From a virus, in IMG/VR virus record IMGVR_UViG_3300022871_000079, positions 1 through 30,237 of that record: DNA of 30,237 nucleotides; one strand, written 5' to 3'. This document shows, in pieces, positions 12,134-20,645 of this stretch. The position numbers were made by a program, and so were the translations under genes. How positions within the stretch are numbered: the first letter of the stretch is position 1; the number at the start of each line of letters is the position of its first letter. The notes beneath the pieces are model-generated. The model was given only the letters and a program-made list of their open reading frames with translations, was not told where the DNA came from and made no database searches.

Positions 12134-13414
12134 CTACCTTTGTCTTACGCTGTCTAGTAACAGCTCTATTTGTTTTATTCGTGCTGATGATTCCGATATT
12201 GTTCCACCAAAAGTGATGTCAATATTGAACCTCTCATCTGTATTACTCATCTTATATTTTATCAATTCTATCTGGTCTTTAAAGATACCACCTACAATAG
12301 CGTTGCTTCCACCTGCTGTTATCCTACCTACTATTAAATTACTGCCACCACTTGCTGTCTTTCCTACGATATTTATGTTCTGGTCATAGTCTGCATCTGC
12401 TACTGCTACCTTACCCAAAGGGATACTGTCTTCTAATCGTATATCTGTATTGGCTATGCTTACTCTCATCTCAAGCTGTGGTTTACTTTTATCTCTTAAA
12501 ATTGAGCCTAGATATTGGTCAGCTACACTACTTGTTGTTATTGATGAGTTGCCCTCTATCTTTTCTGCTAAAAAATAACTATCTTGACTATCACTTGCCT
12601 CTGCTGTTTTTATATATTTACTTCCGTCAGAAAGCTCGCCACCCTCAAAGTATATCTTGTTTACCAACGCATCCCAATTTATTCGTCTTTCAAACTTTGT
12701 CACGTTATTACCAACAAACCATTTACGCACTAAAACGTCACTTTGATTAGTCCAAAAGAAGTTTAAGTCCTCATCAACTCCATACTCTACTTGACCTTCC
12801 AAATCTGCCAACGTTCTCAACGCTGCTTTTACCGAAGTTTTAAATGTAATCGTATCAGGAGAATAACCTCCTGCATCTATTGTGCCTTTTGTTATATCGC
12901 TATTTGGTGTCACATAAGTGTCAACCAAATCTGTCACTATGTTTAGTATATTATAGTTTTCATACACCTTATCAGCACCGTTATCTTGTACCATTAACTT
13001 GATTAACTTATCAAAATAACCTCTTACATCTAGCTTTATTTGTTGCCCTATCTTTAATGACGGTGTTATCTTTGCTATCCAACCACGATAAACTAACTTT
13101 GACGTTGTGCCACTTCCTATGCGTATCTGTATATCATCATCTGGTCCGAAGTCTATCTTACGATAATCCATATCAAGCGTTATACCTGCTCTACCACATC
13201 CACCGATTCTACGCCATTCCCAAGATACCTTTGAAACAAACGGAGTTAGATATTGCCTTAGATTACCGTCTTTATCCCTTAACTCAATCTTATACCCTTT
13301 ACTCTCGACATCAGTTTCAACTAAGTTTACAATAACATAACTTCCATCTTCGGCTATTATATAATTAGAACTTTCATCTATGACATGATCGAAATCGATT
13401 TTTGTTATACTCAT
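12134..13414 (-). CDS. Tail hub/baseplate protein (426 aa)
   Basis: The protein has the pattern of siphovirus tail-hub proteins of the gp27/gp37-like group: an N-terminal beta domain (YKIELRDKDGNLRQYLTPFV, then VSWEWRRIGGCGRAGITLDM), an oligonucleotide-fold-like part (VYRGWIAKITPSLKIGQQIK), and a large central domain with TDLVDTYVTP and LRTLADLEGQVEYGVDED. It would form the ring at the tail tip linking distal tail protein to fibres. Position after Dit and small fibre genes supports this. No peptidase or lysozyme domain is visible. Confidence 0.65.
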   Translation of the reverse strand: MSITKIDFDHVIDESSNYIIAEDGSYVIVNLVETDVESKGYKIELRDKDGNLRQYLTPFVSKVSWEWRRIGGCGRAGITLDMDYRKIDFGPDDDIQIRIGSGTTSKLVYRGWIAKITPSLKIGQQIKLDVRGYFDKLIKLMVQDNGADKVYENYNILNIVTDLVDTYVTPNSDITKGTIDAGGYSPDTITFKTSVKAALRTLADLEGQVEYGVDEDLNFFWTNQSDVLVRKWFVGNNVTKFERRINWDALVNKIYFEGGELSDGSKYIKTAEASDSQDSYFLAEKIEGNSSITTSSVADQYLGSILRDKSKPQLEMRVSIANTDIRLEDSIPLGKVAVADADYDQNINIVGKTASGGSNLIVGRITAGGSNAIVGGIFKDQIELIKYKMSNTDERFNIDITFGGTISESSARIKQIELLLDSVRQR

Positions 13415-13427
13415 TAGTTCCCTTGTT

Positions 13428-13685
13428 TTATTTTTCTGCGATTACAGGATTAAGCTCAGCTTGTTTAGCCACATAAGCACTCTTACACTCAACTGTATGT
13501 ACTGCATCAGCAACTAGCTTTACGTTACCTGTTTCAGCACTCGTGTCATCTCCTGGTGCTATTACTTTTCTATGGTTAGTGGCAGCAATCTCTTTACCAT
13601 CTTCCATTATCTTGGTAATCTCTAATACCTGTAGCTGACCATCAGCTAATACTGTAACTTGTTTTTCTATTTGTTTTGTTATCAT
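13428..13685 (-). CDS. Small hypothetical structural-region protein (85 aa)
   Basis: The ATG at 13685 has AAGGAG 5 bases before it, so an upstream in-frame start is rejected. The sequence (VTVLADGQLQVLEITKIMED then HRKVIAPGDDTSAETGNVKL) looks like a small beta protein, ending in VAKQAELNPVIAEK. Small proteins of this type occur beside fibre genes in many siphoviruses. Role unknown. Confidence 0.6.
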   Translation of the reverse strand: MITKQIEKQVTVLADGQLQVLEITKIMEDGKEIAATNHRKVIAPGDDTSAETGNVKLVADAVHTVECKSAYVAKQAELNPVIAEK

Positions 13686-13698
13686 TGTTTCTCCTTGT

Positions 13699-14334
13699 TT
13701 ATATGAAGTATGTTGCACTAAAAAATATACGACTATTATTTACAAAATCTGTATTATCAAGATTAGTAACAGCACCTGCATTTGTAGTTTCTGACAATAG
13801 TATAGTTGTGCTATTTATTCCAACTCTACCCATAAGAGCATCTTCAAAATCTATACCTGAAGTATAATTTGATGTAACAGAATAATAAGCATTTCCATTA
13901 GCACAAGTAAAGGGTAAACCAGTTATTGTAGCATCACCAGTTGATGAACCTTTAGCAGTAAGTAATAATTGAGCTGTGACTGTAACTTTGTTCCCTACTT
14001 TTGTATATGCTCCATCTTGTACTGAATATGTCTGACCAACACTTGCACCACCGAATCTAATAAGAGGTGTCCATGTACCCTCTTCATAATCATCAAGTGT
14101 ATTAGCATCTGCACTAGGGTTAGCTGTAGCTGGGAATTTTATTTGTCCCCCATTTGCACTTATTAAGCCACTTGCTACTAATGCAGCGAAAGCGGCGTCT
14201 GCTGGAGTCGTCCCTCCTATCGCACCCGGAGCGGATAATAAATCATCTGCTCCACCAGCTTTATGACCTGCTTGATGCCCTTTTGGTTCATGCAAATCTG
14301 TGCCTGTTAAATCTTTATGCTGAGTATTACCCAT
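13699..14334 (-). CDS. Minor tail / fibre-like protein (211 aa)
   Basis: The N-terminal part (HKDLTGTDLHEPKGHQAGHK, GGADDLLSAPGA) resembles flexible attachment segments of phage fibres. The central YEEGTWTPLIRFGGASVGQT and YTKVGNKVTVTAQLLL sequence is a beta domain seen in many tail and virion decoration proteins. It probably forms a trimeric spike or fibre at the tail tip. It sits directly between Dit and the hub gene, which is an uncommon spot for a fibre. Confidence 0.6.
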   Translation of the reverse strand: MGNTQHKDLTGTDLHEPKGHQAGHKAGGADDLLSAPGAIGGTTPADAAFAALVASGLISANGGQIKFPATANPSADANTLDDYEEGTWTPLIRFGGASVGQTYSVQDGAYTKVGNKVTVTAQLLLTAKGSSTGDATITGLPFTCANGNAYYSVTSNYTSGIDFEDALMGRVGINSTTILLSETTNAGAVTNLDNTDFVNNSRIFFSATYFI

Positions 14335-14345
14335 TTTCCCTCCTT

Positions 14346-15104
14346 TTAATAGTTTCCTGCTTTAAATGTTACTTTAACGTCTGTTGATGGTGTTCCTGTG
14401 AACTCAAGAGCATTAACTCCGGGTTCAAGTGTTATAAAATCACCTTCAAAGTTTGCGTGGTCATCAACTCCATTATTCAACACCTGAAAATCGTCAGTAT
14501 CATACCTGTTATCAACTTCTAAATCTTCTGTTGCTACTACATCACCTCTATACTTCATCAATTCACCATTAGTAGTATTCTCAAATTGTATTGCATCACT
14601 TATACCACCTACTGGTGCTGTGAACTCAACTTTAGCTCTTACAGATGCGTTACCTGCGTTATTTACAACATAACCAACACCGCTCACAGGTGTCCTATCA
14701 TCTACTGTTGCTGTTTCAGCTAACCATAACGGATCGTCACACACAAACGAAGCACTCCAAGTACACATACGTTTTAAATGCACTACTGTTTCTGTAAAGT
14801 TCTTTAACTGACCCATGATATATCTATCGTCATCTAAAGTAAACTTCTGCTTGCCATTCTGTAGTCCTGCTTTTAACGTATCTAAATTAGTCCTCAAATC
14901 ATCATAATCTGAACCTATTATATCGCCTTTAACTGTTACGGTTAAACTGTTACGTCTTGCTGTTTCTGCAACTGACCTATCAGCTTTCGGTATCTTTGAA
15001 ACCTTAACGTCTTTGTTTTCTTTAATTGATATAGCTGATATAGTTATTTCGTTTGTACTGTTTAAGTTCAAACTCCCAAAATCTATGCTTATTTCATTAG
15101 CCAT
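14346..15104 (-). CDS. Distal tail protein (Dit-like)
   Basis: The protein shows the general features of SPP1 gp19.1-type Dit: a beta N-terminal domain with strands (ISIDFGSLNLNSTNEITISA), a TARRNSLTVTVKGDIIGSDY region with an LRTNLDTLKAGLQNGKQKFT helix and hairpin, a TWSASFVCDDPLWLAET segment, and a C-terminal galectin-like beta domain (ITLEPGVNALEFTG). Dit forms hexamer rings joining tail tube to hub. It lies straight after the tape measure, sharing one base, as usual in siphoviruses. Confidence 0.75.
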   Translation of the reverse strand: MANEISIDFGSLNLNSTNEITISAISIKENKDVKVSKIPKADRSVAETARRNSLTVTVKGDIIGSDYDDLRTNLDTLKAGLQNGKQKFTLDDDRYIMGQLKNFTETVVHLKRMCTWSASFVCDDPLWLAETATVDDRTPVSGVGYVVNNAGNASVRAKVEFTAPVGGISDAIQFENTTNGELMKYRGDVVATEDLEVDNRYDTDDFQVLNNGVDDHANFEGDFITLEPGVNALEFTGTPSTDVKVTFKAGNY

Positions 15105-17125
15105 TATAACCTCTCCGCTTCTCTGTTTATCATATCACTTAATTGCTCAAGCAATAATTCAATGTCGTCTTCGCTTCTTACTTGCGTGTTATTCATCTCT
15201 ATATTTATGTTTACACTTTTCATTCCATTTGAACCGTTCAATGGCACTACTGCCTCTGGCCCTGCTTCTCCGATTAACGCTAACGTTGGTCTGTTTACTA
15301 TCCCACCTTCTGCTAATGCGGGTATTTTTGATAATCCTAGTGCTACACCAACAGATGTTGCCATTCCTGATATAGCTGATATAGAGTTTGTTCCAAACGT
15401 TGCCAATGATACCATTGCTGCTGCCGGAGCCCATGCTGTTGCTACTGCTGGACCTGAGACATTTGCCATTGCTATTTGTTGTCCATGCGTTGCTAATGCT
15501 AGTGCGTTGTTCACTAATATTTGAATACCATAATCTATTAGAGTCTTAACCATACTCCATCCTAAATCTTCAAATGCTTTTGCTGTATCGCCTGTGCCTT
15601 TTATGATTGTCATTAATGATTTTGATAATCCGCTTGAAAATTGGTTACTTAAAGTTGTTGCTTTTGACCATAAATCAGCATGAGCTTTCTTTTGCACATC
15701 TATGAAGAATTTATTTCTTGCTATTTCTGACTGATTTGCTGCCATTTGAGCAGCACTTTTCTCATCTAACCATAAACTCATGTTCTCTCTTAAAGCATCA
15801 ATGGTTTCTTGGTCTTTATTTAAAATTATACTTTGTATTTCTGTTTGAGCTTCTTCTACAATTAATTTCTTTTCTTCTTGCTTTTCTCGTTCTATCTCTA
15901 TGCTTTCGCCAGCTATTATTCTTTCTTCTTCTAATCGTTGCTTCAAATAATCTGTAGCTTCTCCACCACCTTGACCAACAAGAAAATCTTGCATCTTCAT
16001 TGACGCTGTTCCTACTGCATGAGCTGCTTTTTCTATCCACCCTATCATTATGCGATAACCTTCGGAAGCATCTCTTATTATAGGAAGTAATATATCTCCC
16101 ATTACTACAGACATCTTTGAAAATTCGTTTTTAAGAAGTGTCACTTTTGATGCTGTTGATTCTGCTCGTTTTGCAAACTCTATTGATAACGCTGAATTTT
16201 CTGCATACGCTTCATTTGCTATACCTATTGTTTCTTCAAGTTTTCCACCTGCTGACGCTAATGATAAAAAGGCTCTTTTTACTCTTTCATTATTAAAACC
16301 CAAAGCCTCTAATGTTTTACTTGCTCCATCTCCTGCTTCTTCCAACTCTCTAACAAAACCTATAAAAGCACCAATACCCTTTTTGCCTTTACCCTGTAAA
16401 TCTAACAATATCTTTTGTACTGCTGTTCCACCAAGCTCTGCTTGTATACCTACACTTGTCATTGCAGCACCTATAGCAAAGATGTCTTTACTTGATAATC
16501 CTGCAACTTTACCAGCACCAGATATTCTTTGTGCAAAAGTCACTATCTCTGCTTCTGTTGTGGCTATTTTATTACCTAAATCAACAACTACGGAAGCCAT
16601 TTGGTCTACGTTCTCTATCGGCTCACCTATAACATTTGATATACGAGCAAAACTTATCGCTGCCTGTTCAGAAGACAAATTTGTTGTAGCTCCTATCTTT
16701 GCTACTATCTCTGTGAACTTTGTAAGTTCTTTAACTCCCCTTATACCTAACTGTCCTGCTATTTCCTGTATTTTCGCAAGCTCTGTGGCTGCAATAGGTA
16801 TTTTTGTAGACATTTCTATTAAGTTTTCTCTTAATTTAACAAATTCTTTCTCTGTTGCATCAACTGTTTTTCTTACACCTACAAAAGCTGATTCAAAGTC
16901 TATTGCGACATCAACCATCTTCTTGAAAGCAAACAGCATACCTGTAACACCTATTATTTGAGTTAATCTTTGAGCTGACATACCCATTTTATTGAACGAA
17001 GAAGTAACCTTTTTCTCTGCAACCTTACCTTGCACACCAATATCTTTAAAAGATTGTTTTATCTTAGCGGTAGCTTCATCTCTAGCAGTTAATAGTATTT
17101 GTAGTTCGTTTTTATTTAGAGCCAT
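15104..17125 (-). CDS. Tail tape measure protein (TP901-type)
   Basis: This is one of the longest genes in the window (673 aa). Residues about 55-300 match the TP901 tape measure core (FESAFVGVRKTVDATEKEFV, IAGQLGIRGVKELTKF, SISSERISNVIG-like repeats, GGTAVQKILLDL). Helical, coiled-coil-rich regions flank it, with hydrophobic stretches near 520-600. Near the C-terminus is GGIVNRPTLALIGEAGPEAV, typical of tape measures. At roughly 0.15 nm per residue, the family's rule of thumb, the tail would be about 100 nm. No peptidase or lysozyme domain is seen. Confidence 0.88.
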   Translation of the reverse strand: MALNKNELQILLTARDEATAKIKQSFKDIGVQGKVAEKKVTSSFNKMGMSAQRLTQIIGVTGMLFAFKKMVDVAIDFESAFVGVRKTVDATEKEFVKLRENLIEMSTKIPIAATELAKIQEIAGQLGIRGVKELTKFTEIVAKIGATTNLSSEQAAISFARISNVIGEPIENVDQMASVVVDLGNKIATTEAEIVTFAQRISGAGKVAGLSSKDIFAIGAAMTSVGIQAELGGTAVQKILLDLQGKGKKGIGAFIGFVRELEEAGDGASKTLEALGFNNERVKRAFLSLASAGGKLEETIGIANEAYAENSALSIEFAKRAESTASKVTLLKNEFSKMSVVMGDILLPIIRDASEGYRIMIGWIEKAAHAVGTASMKMQDFLVGQGGGEATDYLKQRLEEERIIAGESIEIEREKQEEKKLIVEEAQTEIQSIILNKDQETIDALRENMSLWLDEKSAAQMAANQSEIARNKFFIDVQKKAHADLWSKATTLSNQFSSGLSKSLMTIIKGTGDTAKAFEDLGWSMVKTLIDYGIQILVNNALALATHGQQIAMANVSGPAVATAWAPAAAMVSLATFGTNSISAISGMATSVGVALGLSKIPALAEGGIVNRPTLALIGEAGPEAVVPLNGSNGMKSVNINIEMNNTQVRSEDDIELLLEQLSDMINREAERL

Positions 17126-17441
17126 CTTTTTTCATCCTATCGTTTATTTTATTGACTTCTGCATTTATCGTGTCAATGATTTCTATAACTTTATTCGGCT
17201 GATCTAACCATGCTCCTTTATTGGGTAAAAACCCGTTCTTATAATTGTTATAAATCTTGAAACTTAATATAACCTTTTCATCTGTCAATAACCTTGCTGG
17301 ACATCTTGCACTACTAAATGTGCTATATACCCAATGTTCACCTGCTGGACTATCTCTCTTGCATCCTCTGAAATCCTTTAGGCTATCTATGCACTTATTA
17401 CAATCCAATCCATAATACGATACCCAAACAGCCTCTATTAG
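17112..17441 (-). CDS. Downstream tail assembly chaperone frame, made by -1 frameshift
   Basis: This frame is open from the slippery site at 17447-17441 to its stop at 17112, with no good start codon or binding site of its own (only a TTG at 17408). After slippage the sequence continues LIEAVWVSYYGLDCNKCIDS and ends NEINDRMKKDGSK-like basic residues, adding 109 residues to the upstream protein (231 aa in total). This is the gpG-T layout of lambda: the long form binds the tape measure and the short form recruits tube protein. It overlaps the tape measure start by 14 bases. A four-cysteine-containing segment (CNKC ... GC ... C) may bind metal. Confidence 0.75.
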   Translation of the reverse strand, partial: LIEAVWVSYYGLDCNKCIDSLKDFRGCKRDSPAGEHWVYSTFSSARCPARLLTDEKVILSFKIYNNYKNGFLPNKGAWLDQPNKVIEIIDTINAEVNKINDRMKKDGSK

Positions 17442-17806
17442 TTTTTTCTTTCAGGTTCCGTTTCTTTGTTCTGTGCTAATATCTCTGTGCCTAGCTCAAT
17501 GATTATATTTGTTGGTATGCAATCAAGTATGTTTATATCAAGCACATCTCGTTCCTTGCCATACAAAATCTCTTTAACTGTTTTATATTCAACTTCTTTT
17601 TCGTCTATCTTGAAATTATTCCAACCCTTTAACGCTATCCTAACAACCTTTGATAAGAACACAAGAAAGTTTGCACCTTTAGAATCGTCTGTCATTGCAA
17701 GTAACGTTGTTGAATCCATTACACCTATTTTCCATATAGTAGGATTCTTCTTATCTTCTTTAATTGTATAATCACTTATGTAATCTAATTTTATACCTTG
17801 TATCAT
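17438..17806 (-). CDS. Tail assembly chaperone, short form (122 aa)
   Basis: It has a GAGGTGACAAA binding site before ATG. The protein is mixed alpha/beta (IKLDYISDYTIKEDKKNP, then WKIGVMDSTTLLAM, FLSKVVRIALKGWNNF) and ends EPERKN, where the slippery site lies. Position between major tail protein and tape measure, and the frameshift, identify it as the gpG-type chaperone; sequence alone would not. Chaperones of this type coat the tape measure during tail building and are not in the finished tail. Confidence 0.75.
   Translation of the reverse strand: MIQGIKLDYISDYTIKEDKKNPTIWKIGVMDSTTLLAMTDDSKGANFLVFLSKVVRIALKGWNNFKIDEKEVEYKTVKEILYGKERDVLDINILDCIPTNIIIELGTEILAQNKETEPERKN
17441..17447 (-). promoter_or_regulatory. 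-1 ribosomal frameshift heptamer A AAA AAC
   Basis: In the minus-strand mRNA, A AAA AAC lies exactly in the zero frame of the upstream chaperone (codons AGA AAA AAC) and is followed at once by the stop codons TAA TAG. Slipping back one base opens the downstream frame. This heptamer is one of the canonical bacterial -1 slippery sequences, and its location before the tape measure gene is where such shifts occur. No clear pseudoknot or hairpin is seen just downstream. Confidence 0.85.
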
Positions 17807-17863
17807 TTTGTCACCTCTTTTGTAGTGCTGATTTTATAAGGAAAACCAGCAAAACCTTTATTA

Positions 17864-18802
17864 CTATGTCAAACTCAAAGAAATTTCGTCATCACCTGCG
17901 TTTCGTGCTATCTGAAACGCTAACTCATTTGTCCTTACACCATCTCTATCGGCATATTCAGGAGCTTTGAAATATATCTTTGGTAAAGTAATAGTGCCTA
18001 TGTTTCCTGCTGTCGCACCTATTACAAAAGATACATCTTTCGCTGTTTGACTATGGAAATAACTCAAGAAGTCAGCGTTACTTGTTGCTCTCAACACAGC
18101 TTCTATTGTCATTGTTCCTTCTGGGTTTCTTCCTGTAATAGCAAACAACGATCCCTCATCTTGATTGAAGTCAGGTCTATCTGCTACTTGATTACCCATT
18201 TTTATTGTTAGCTTCTCAATTACTGCTGAATAACCACCCACTGTCATTGTTATACCTTTGACTATCTGTGGTACTGTTGTGTCAAACGTTGGGTCTACAA
18301 TAACCGAATCTGTCGGTAGTGCATACTGCCCTTTCAGATTATACGTTTCTTTTGCGAACTCTCCTGCTGTCAAATCAAGCTCATAGTCGCCTACACACCC
18401 TAGTATCTGCATTAAGATACCATCTATGTAAGTTTCAACTGCACAACTCTCAAACCCTGATGATCGTGGCGTATACGTTACGCTTGTTGCACTCACTATG
18501 GTTTCTTCAAATCCACAGGCTTTTAACAATGGACTTGTGCGTGGTGCTGTTCCGGCTGTTCCAGAACCTCTTAGAAATGTGCTTATACTAAACTCAAACG
18601 AAGTTTTACCTCTCACTTGAGGATGCATAGATAAGTCACTATTTCCCGGATTTCTCTCTTTCATATCAGCAGTTATTTTAGGTACTGTAATCTCTAGTGC
18701 TTCAATAGCATTTTCTGATGCTACTAAAGTTGGATCTTCACCATAGGCAGATTCTACCTTTGCTAATACTACGGTTTTCTTTGTTTTTAATGGATTCGGC
18801 AT
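17864..18802 (-). CDS. Major tail tube protein (312 aa)
   Basis: A strong AAAGGAG site precedes the ATG. The protein is beta-rich: VVLAKVESAYGEDPTLVAS at the start, ITADMKERNPGNSDLSMHPQ, EFSISTFLRGSGTAGTAPRT with SPLLKACGFEE, and GFESCAVETYIDGILMQILG. The run TAPRTSPLLKACGFEE is typical of siphovirus tube proteins of this length class. Many copies stack to form the tail tube. It comes just before the chaperone pair, the normal order. Confidence 0.8.
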   Translation of the reverse strand: MPNPLKTKKTVVLAKVESAYGEDPTLVASENAIEALEITVPKITADMKERNPGNSDLSMHPQVRGKTSFEFSISTFLRGSGTAGTAPRTSPLLKACGFEETIVSATSVTYTPRSSGFESCAVETYIDGILMQILGCVGDYELDLTAGEFAKETYNLKGQYALPTDSVIVDPTFDTTVPQIVKGITMTVGGYSAVIEKLTIKMGNQVADRPDFNQDEGSLFAITGRNPEGTMTIEAVLRATSNADFLSYFHSQTAKDVSFVIGATAGNIGTITLPKIYFKAPEYADRDGVRTNELAFQIARNAGDDEISLSLT

Positions 18803-18820
18803 TGTTTTATTCTCCTTTTT

Positions 18821-19243
18821 TTAATATTGATATTTAACTTGTACTTCTATCTCCATTGTTAATAAATAATAATTATCAGTTTCCTCAACTGACCACCTCT
18901 TATATTTTAAAATCCTTGCAAAAGAACTCCAGTTGCTAGGATTATCCAAGTCTTTTATAATTGCGTCTTTCTTTCTGTGCATATCATCTCTTGTTATAAT
19001 ATCGTTATGTGATGACTTGCTAAAGGCTATCTGTATCTCCCAATCTTGAAAGTCATAGAACCTATCGCATATTGTTTCAGAACTCTCATCATCCATTTCG
19101 CCACTCTTACAATTCAAGATAAATGCTCTGTCATACTCTGTGCTTGCAGCATTATCAAAGTCAAATGGCTGTTTAGACTCTTTAAACCCTTGACCTGCTA
19201 ACCTTGTGACTATTCCGTTTTTAGTTGTATCGTATTGACTCAT
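18821..19243 (-). CDS. Tail terminator / tail completion protein (140 aa)
   Basis: The protein (YDTTKNGIVTRLAGQGFKES, then AFILNCKSGEMDDESSETIC, YDFQDWEIQIAFSKSS) has the alternating strand and helix layout and about 140-residue length of tail terminators. These cap the tail tube at the head end. It lies directly before the tube gene, in the standard position. No strong motif is seen, so the call relies on size, order and pattern. Confidence 0.6.
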   Translation of the reverse strand: MSQYDTTKNGIVTRLAGQGFKESKQPFDFDNAASTEYDRAFILNCKSGEMDDESSETICDRFYDFQDWEIQIAFSKSSHNDIITRDDMHRKKDAIIKDLDNPSNWSSFARILKYKRWSVEETDNYYLLTMEIEVQVKYQY

Positions 19244-19446
19244 TTTTTATCCAATCTTTCATTTATTTTCTTGATATCGCTTTTTAAATTGTCTATTTGA
19301 TATGTTCGTGCTATATTGCCATTAGAATAATCATCTGCACACGCAAATAAACTTCCTAACCGTACTATTGTTGCTATGGCTAATGCTAGAATAATAAATA
19401 CAAAAAACCCCAGTGATAACCCTTGCGTAAATTGATTCCATATCAT
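19240..19446 (-). CDS. Small membrane protein within the head-tail module (68 aa)
   Basis: Residues about 9-32 (GLSLGFFVFIILALAIATIV) form a single membrane span, followed by a polar part ending in a short coiled coil (NLKSDIKKINERLDKK). It overlaps both neighbours by 4 bases, so it is firmly part of the late operon. Membrane proteins are unusual between a neck protein and the tail terminator. It might be a holin-like or exclusion protein, but there is no evidence beyond topology. Confidence 0.6.
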   Translation of the reverse strand: MIWNQFTQGLSLGFFVFIILALAIATIVRLGSLFACADDYSNGNIARTYQIDNLKSDIKKINERLDKK

Positions 19447-19940
19447 TTTGACCTCTTTTCTCTCTTTATTGGTTTTACCATTTCTGTTGTCTTTGGATCA
19501 GATAACACACACTTACAATAACCTTTGCATACTGTCTGCCCTGCTCTTGGCAATCCTGCTACTTCCCATTCTGCAAATGTCTTAACTTGACCATGCCTTG
19601 CTTCACAATCAGGACAGGTATTTGACAATACTGCCACCCATCTATAATCTTGTGTATTTACTCCTCTATCGTTGAACTGTGCTACATCAGAGAACCTGTT
19701 TAATGAGCCTGTGCCTGTTGCTCTTACAGCGTTCCTAAACTCACCGAATATTCGCCCTCCTGTTTCTAAATCGTTCAGCAGAGAGGCTTTGATGACTTCT
19801 TTTGATACCCCTTGAGCTATGCTTGCTGTTATATATTCCTGTAAACTAACGGTACAACGCATTGAAGCACCCCAAAGATATATCTCTAGTGTTTCAAGCT
19901 CTCTTTCAACCATTGCTGTCAATTCTGTTTCTTTAGACAT
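19443..19940 (-). CDS. Mu F-like minor head protein C-terminal-type domain (165 aa)
   Basis: The C-terminal half, YRWVAVLSNTCPDCEARHGQ and FAEWEVAGLPRAGQTVCKGY with a final CKCVL, matches the head morphogenesis domain of phage Mu gpF / SPP1 gp7 proteins, with cysteines arranged C-x2-C and C-x3-C-x-C that may bind zinc. The N-terminal half is helical (LEIYLWGASMRCTVSLQEYI). At 165 aa it is about half the usual length, and it is placed after the neck genes instead of next to the portal. It is probably a minor head or connector component. Confidence 0.65.
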   Translation of the reverse strand: MSKETELTAMVERELETLEIYLWGASMRCTVSLQEYITASIAQGVSKEVIKASLLNDLETGGRIFGEFRNAVRATGTGSLNRFSDVAQFNDRGVNTQDYRWVAVLSNTCPDCEARHGQVKTFAEWEVAGLPRAGQTVCKGYCKCVLSDPKTTEMVKPIKREKRSK

Positions 19941-20361
19941 TTTGTATCGCTTTCCTTATTCTGTTTTCCATATATTTAACTGCCAACTTCTCGGCTGCTT
20001 TCCTTATCCCGAAAAACTTAAACTTCTTTAATCCTTGCTTGCTTCTTATGCCCTCAAGCTGTAAATATCCGCCTATGTTCTTTCTTATGTTTTTAAGACT
20101 TATAACCACGTTAAACTTACCCTTTGTCTTACTCTGAAAGCTATTCAACAGCTTCCCTGTATCAACCAACACTTTAGAGCCTCGTTTTCTGCTTATTGTT
20201 CTATAATCATTAGCTGGAAACGCTTTGTCATCTATGTCTGTGCCTGAATGTATGCCCTTTATCATATCAGGTATAATTATATCCTTTGCAATGACTTTTA
20301 AATCATCTTGAAAGTTTATCTTTGGCAATCTCAACGTTCCTTTGAATCTCATGTTCATCAT
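19933..20361 (-). CDS. Neck / virion morphogenesis protein (Mu gpG or HK97 gp10-like, 142 aa)
   Basis: The sequence IAKDIIIPDMIKGIHSGTDI, DDKAFPANDYRTISRKRGSK, VLVDTGKLLNSFQSKTKGK and a basic C-terminal helix (AEKLAVKYMENRIRKAI) resembles phage virion morphogenesis proteins, in which LVDTGKLLNSF is the typical core. These build the head-tail joint and complete the tail attachment site. It overlaps both neighbours, and gene order (before tail terminator) supports the role. Confidence 0.7.
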   Translation of the reverse strand: MMNMRFKGTLRLPKINFQDDLKVIAKDIIIPDMIKGIHSGTDIDDKAFPANDYRTISRKRGSKVLVDTGKLLNSFQSKTKGKFNVVISLKNIRKNIGGYLQLEGIRSKQGLKKFKFFGIRKAAEKLAVKYMENRIRKAIQNV

Positions 20362-20645
20362 ACTACTATATCCTTGTTTAAATCTTCATCTGTACTATCA
20401 GCTACCTTTATTGTTCGTGTCTTCATCTCTTGAGCAAACTTATCACCCTGTTTCATTGCATCTAACGAGTATTTCTTCTCTATTACACCTTTAACTGATG
20501 CTGCAACTTCCATTATCTCTTTTTTCGGTGCGTTAAACACATTGTCAATATCAATAGCCTGTATCAAAGTATCTATGTTCTTATTCAAAGATTCTTCGAT
20601 TATATTCATATCATCTAGGTGTTTCAGTACGATCTTATCTAACAT
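20358..20645 (-). CDS. Hypothetical helical protein of the neck region (95 aa)
   Basis: It is helical and acidic (LKHLDDMNIIEESLNKNIDT, then PKKEIMEVAASVKGVIEKKY). No motif is recognised. It overlaps the glycosyltransferase gene by 11 bases and the neck gene by 4, so translation is coupled. It could be a head-tail connector component by position. Function unknown. Confidence 0.55.
   Translation of the reverse strand: MLDKIVLKHLDDMNIIEESLNKNIDTLIQAIDIDNVFNAPKKEIMEVAASVKGVIEKKYSLDAMKQGDKFAQEMKTRTIKVADSTDEDLNKDIVV

Noticed and set aside
15162-16961. Several open frames on the plus strand opposite the tape measure
   Set aside because: They mirror codon bias of the gene on the other strand, lack ribosome sites, and have the low-complexity composition expected of antisense frames.
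17820-17875. TTGACA and TATAAA near the start of the tail chaperone gene, as a promoter
   Set aside because: The two boxes are about 28 bases apart, far from the workable 16 to 18, and the TTGACA is part of the tail protein's last codons.
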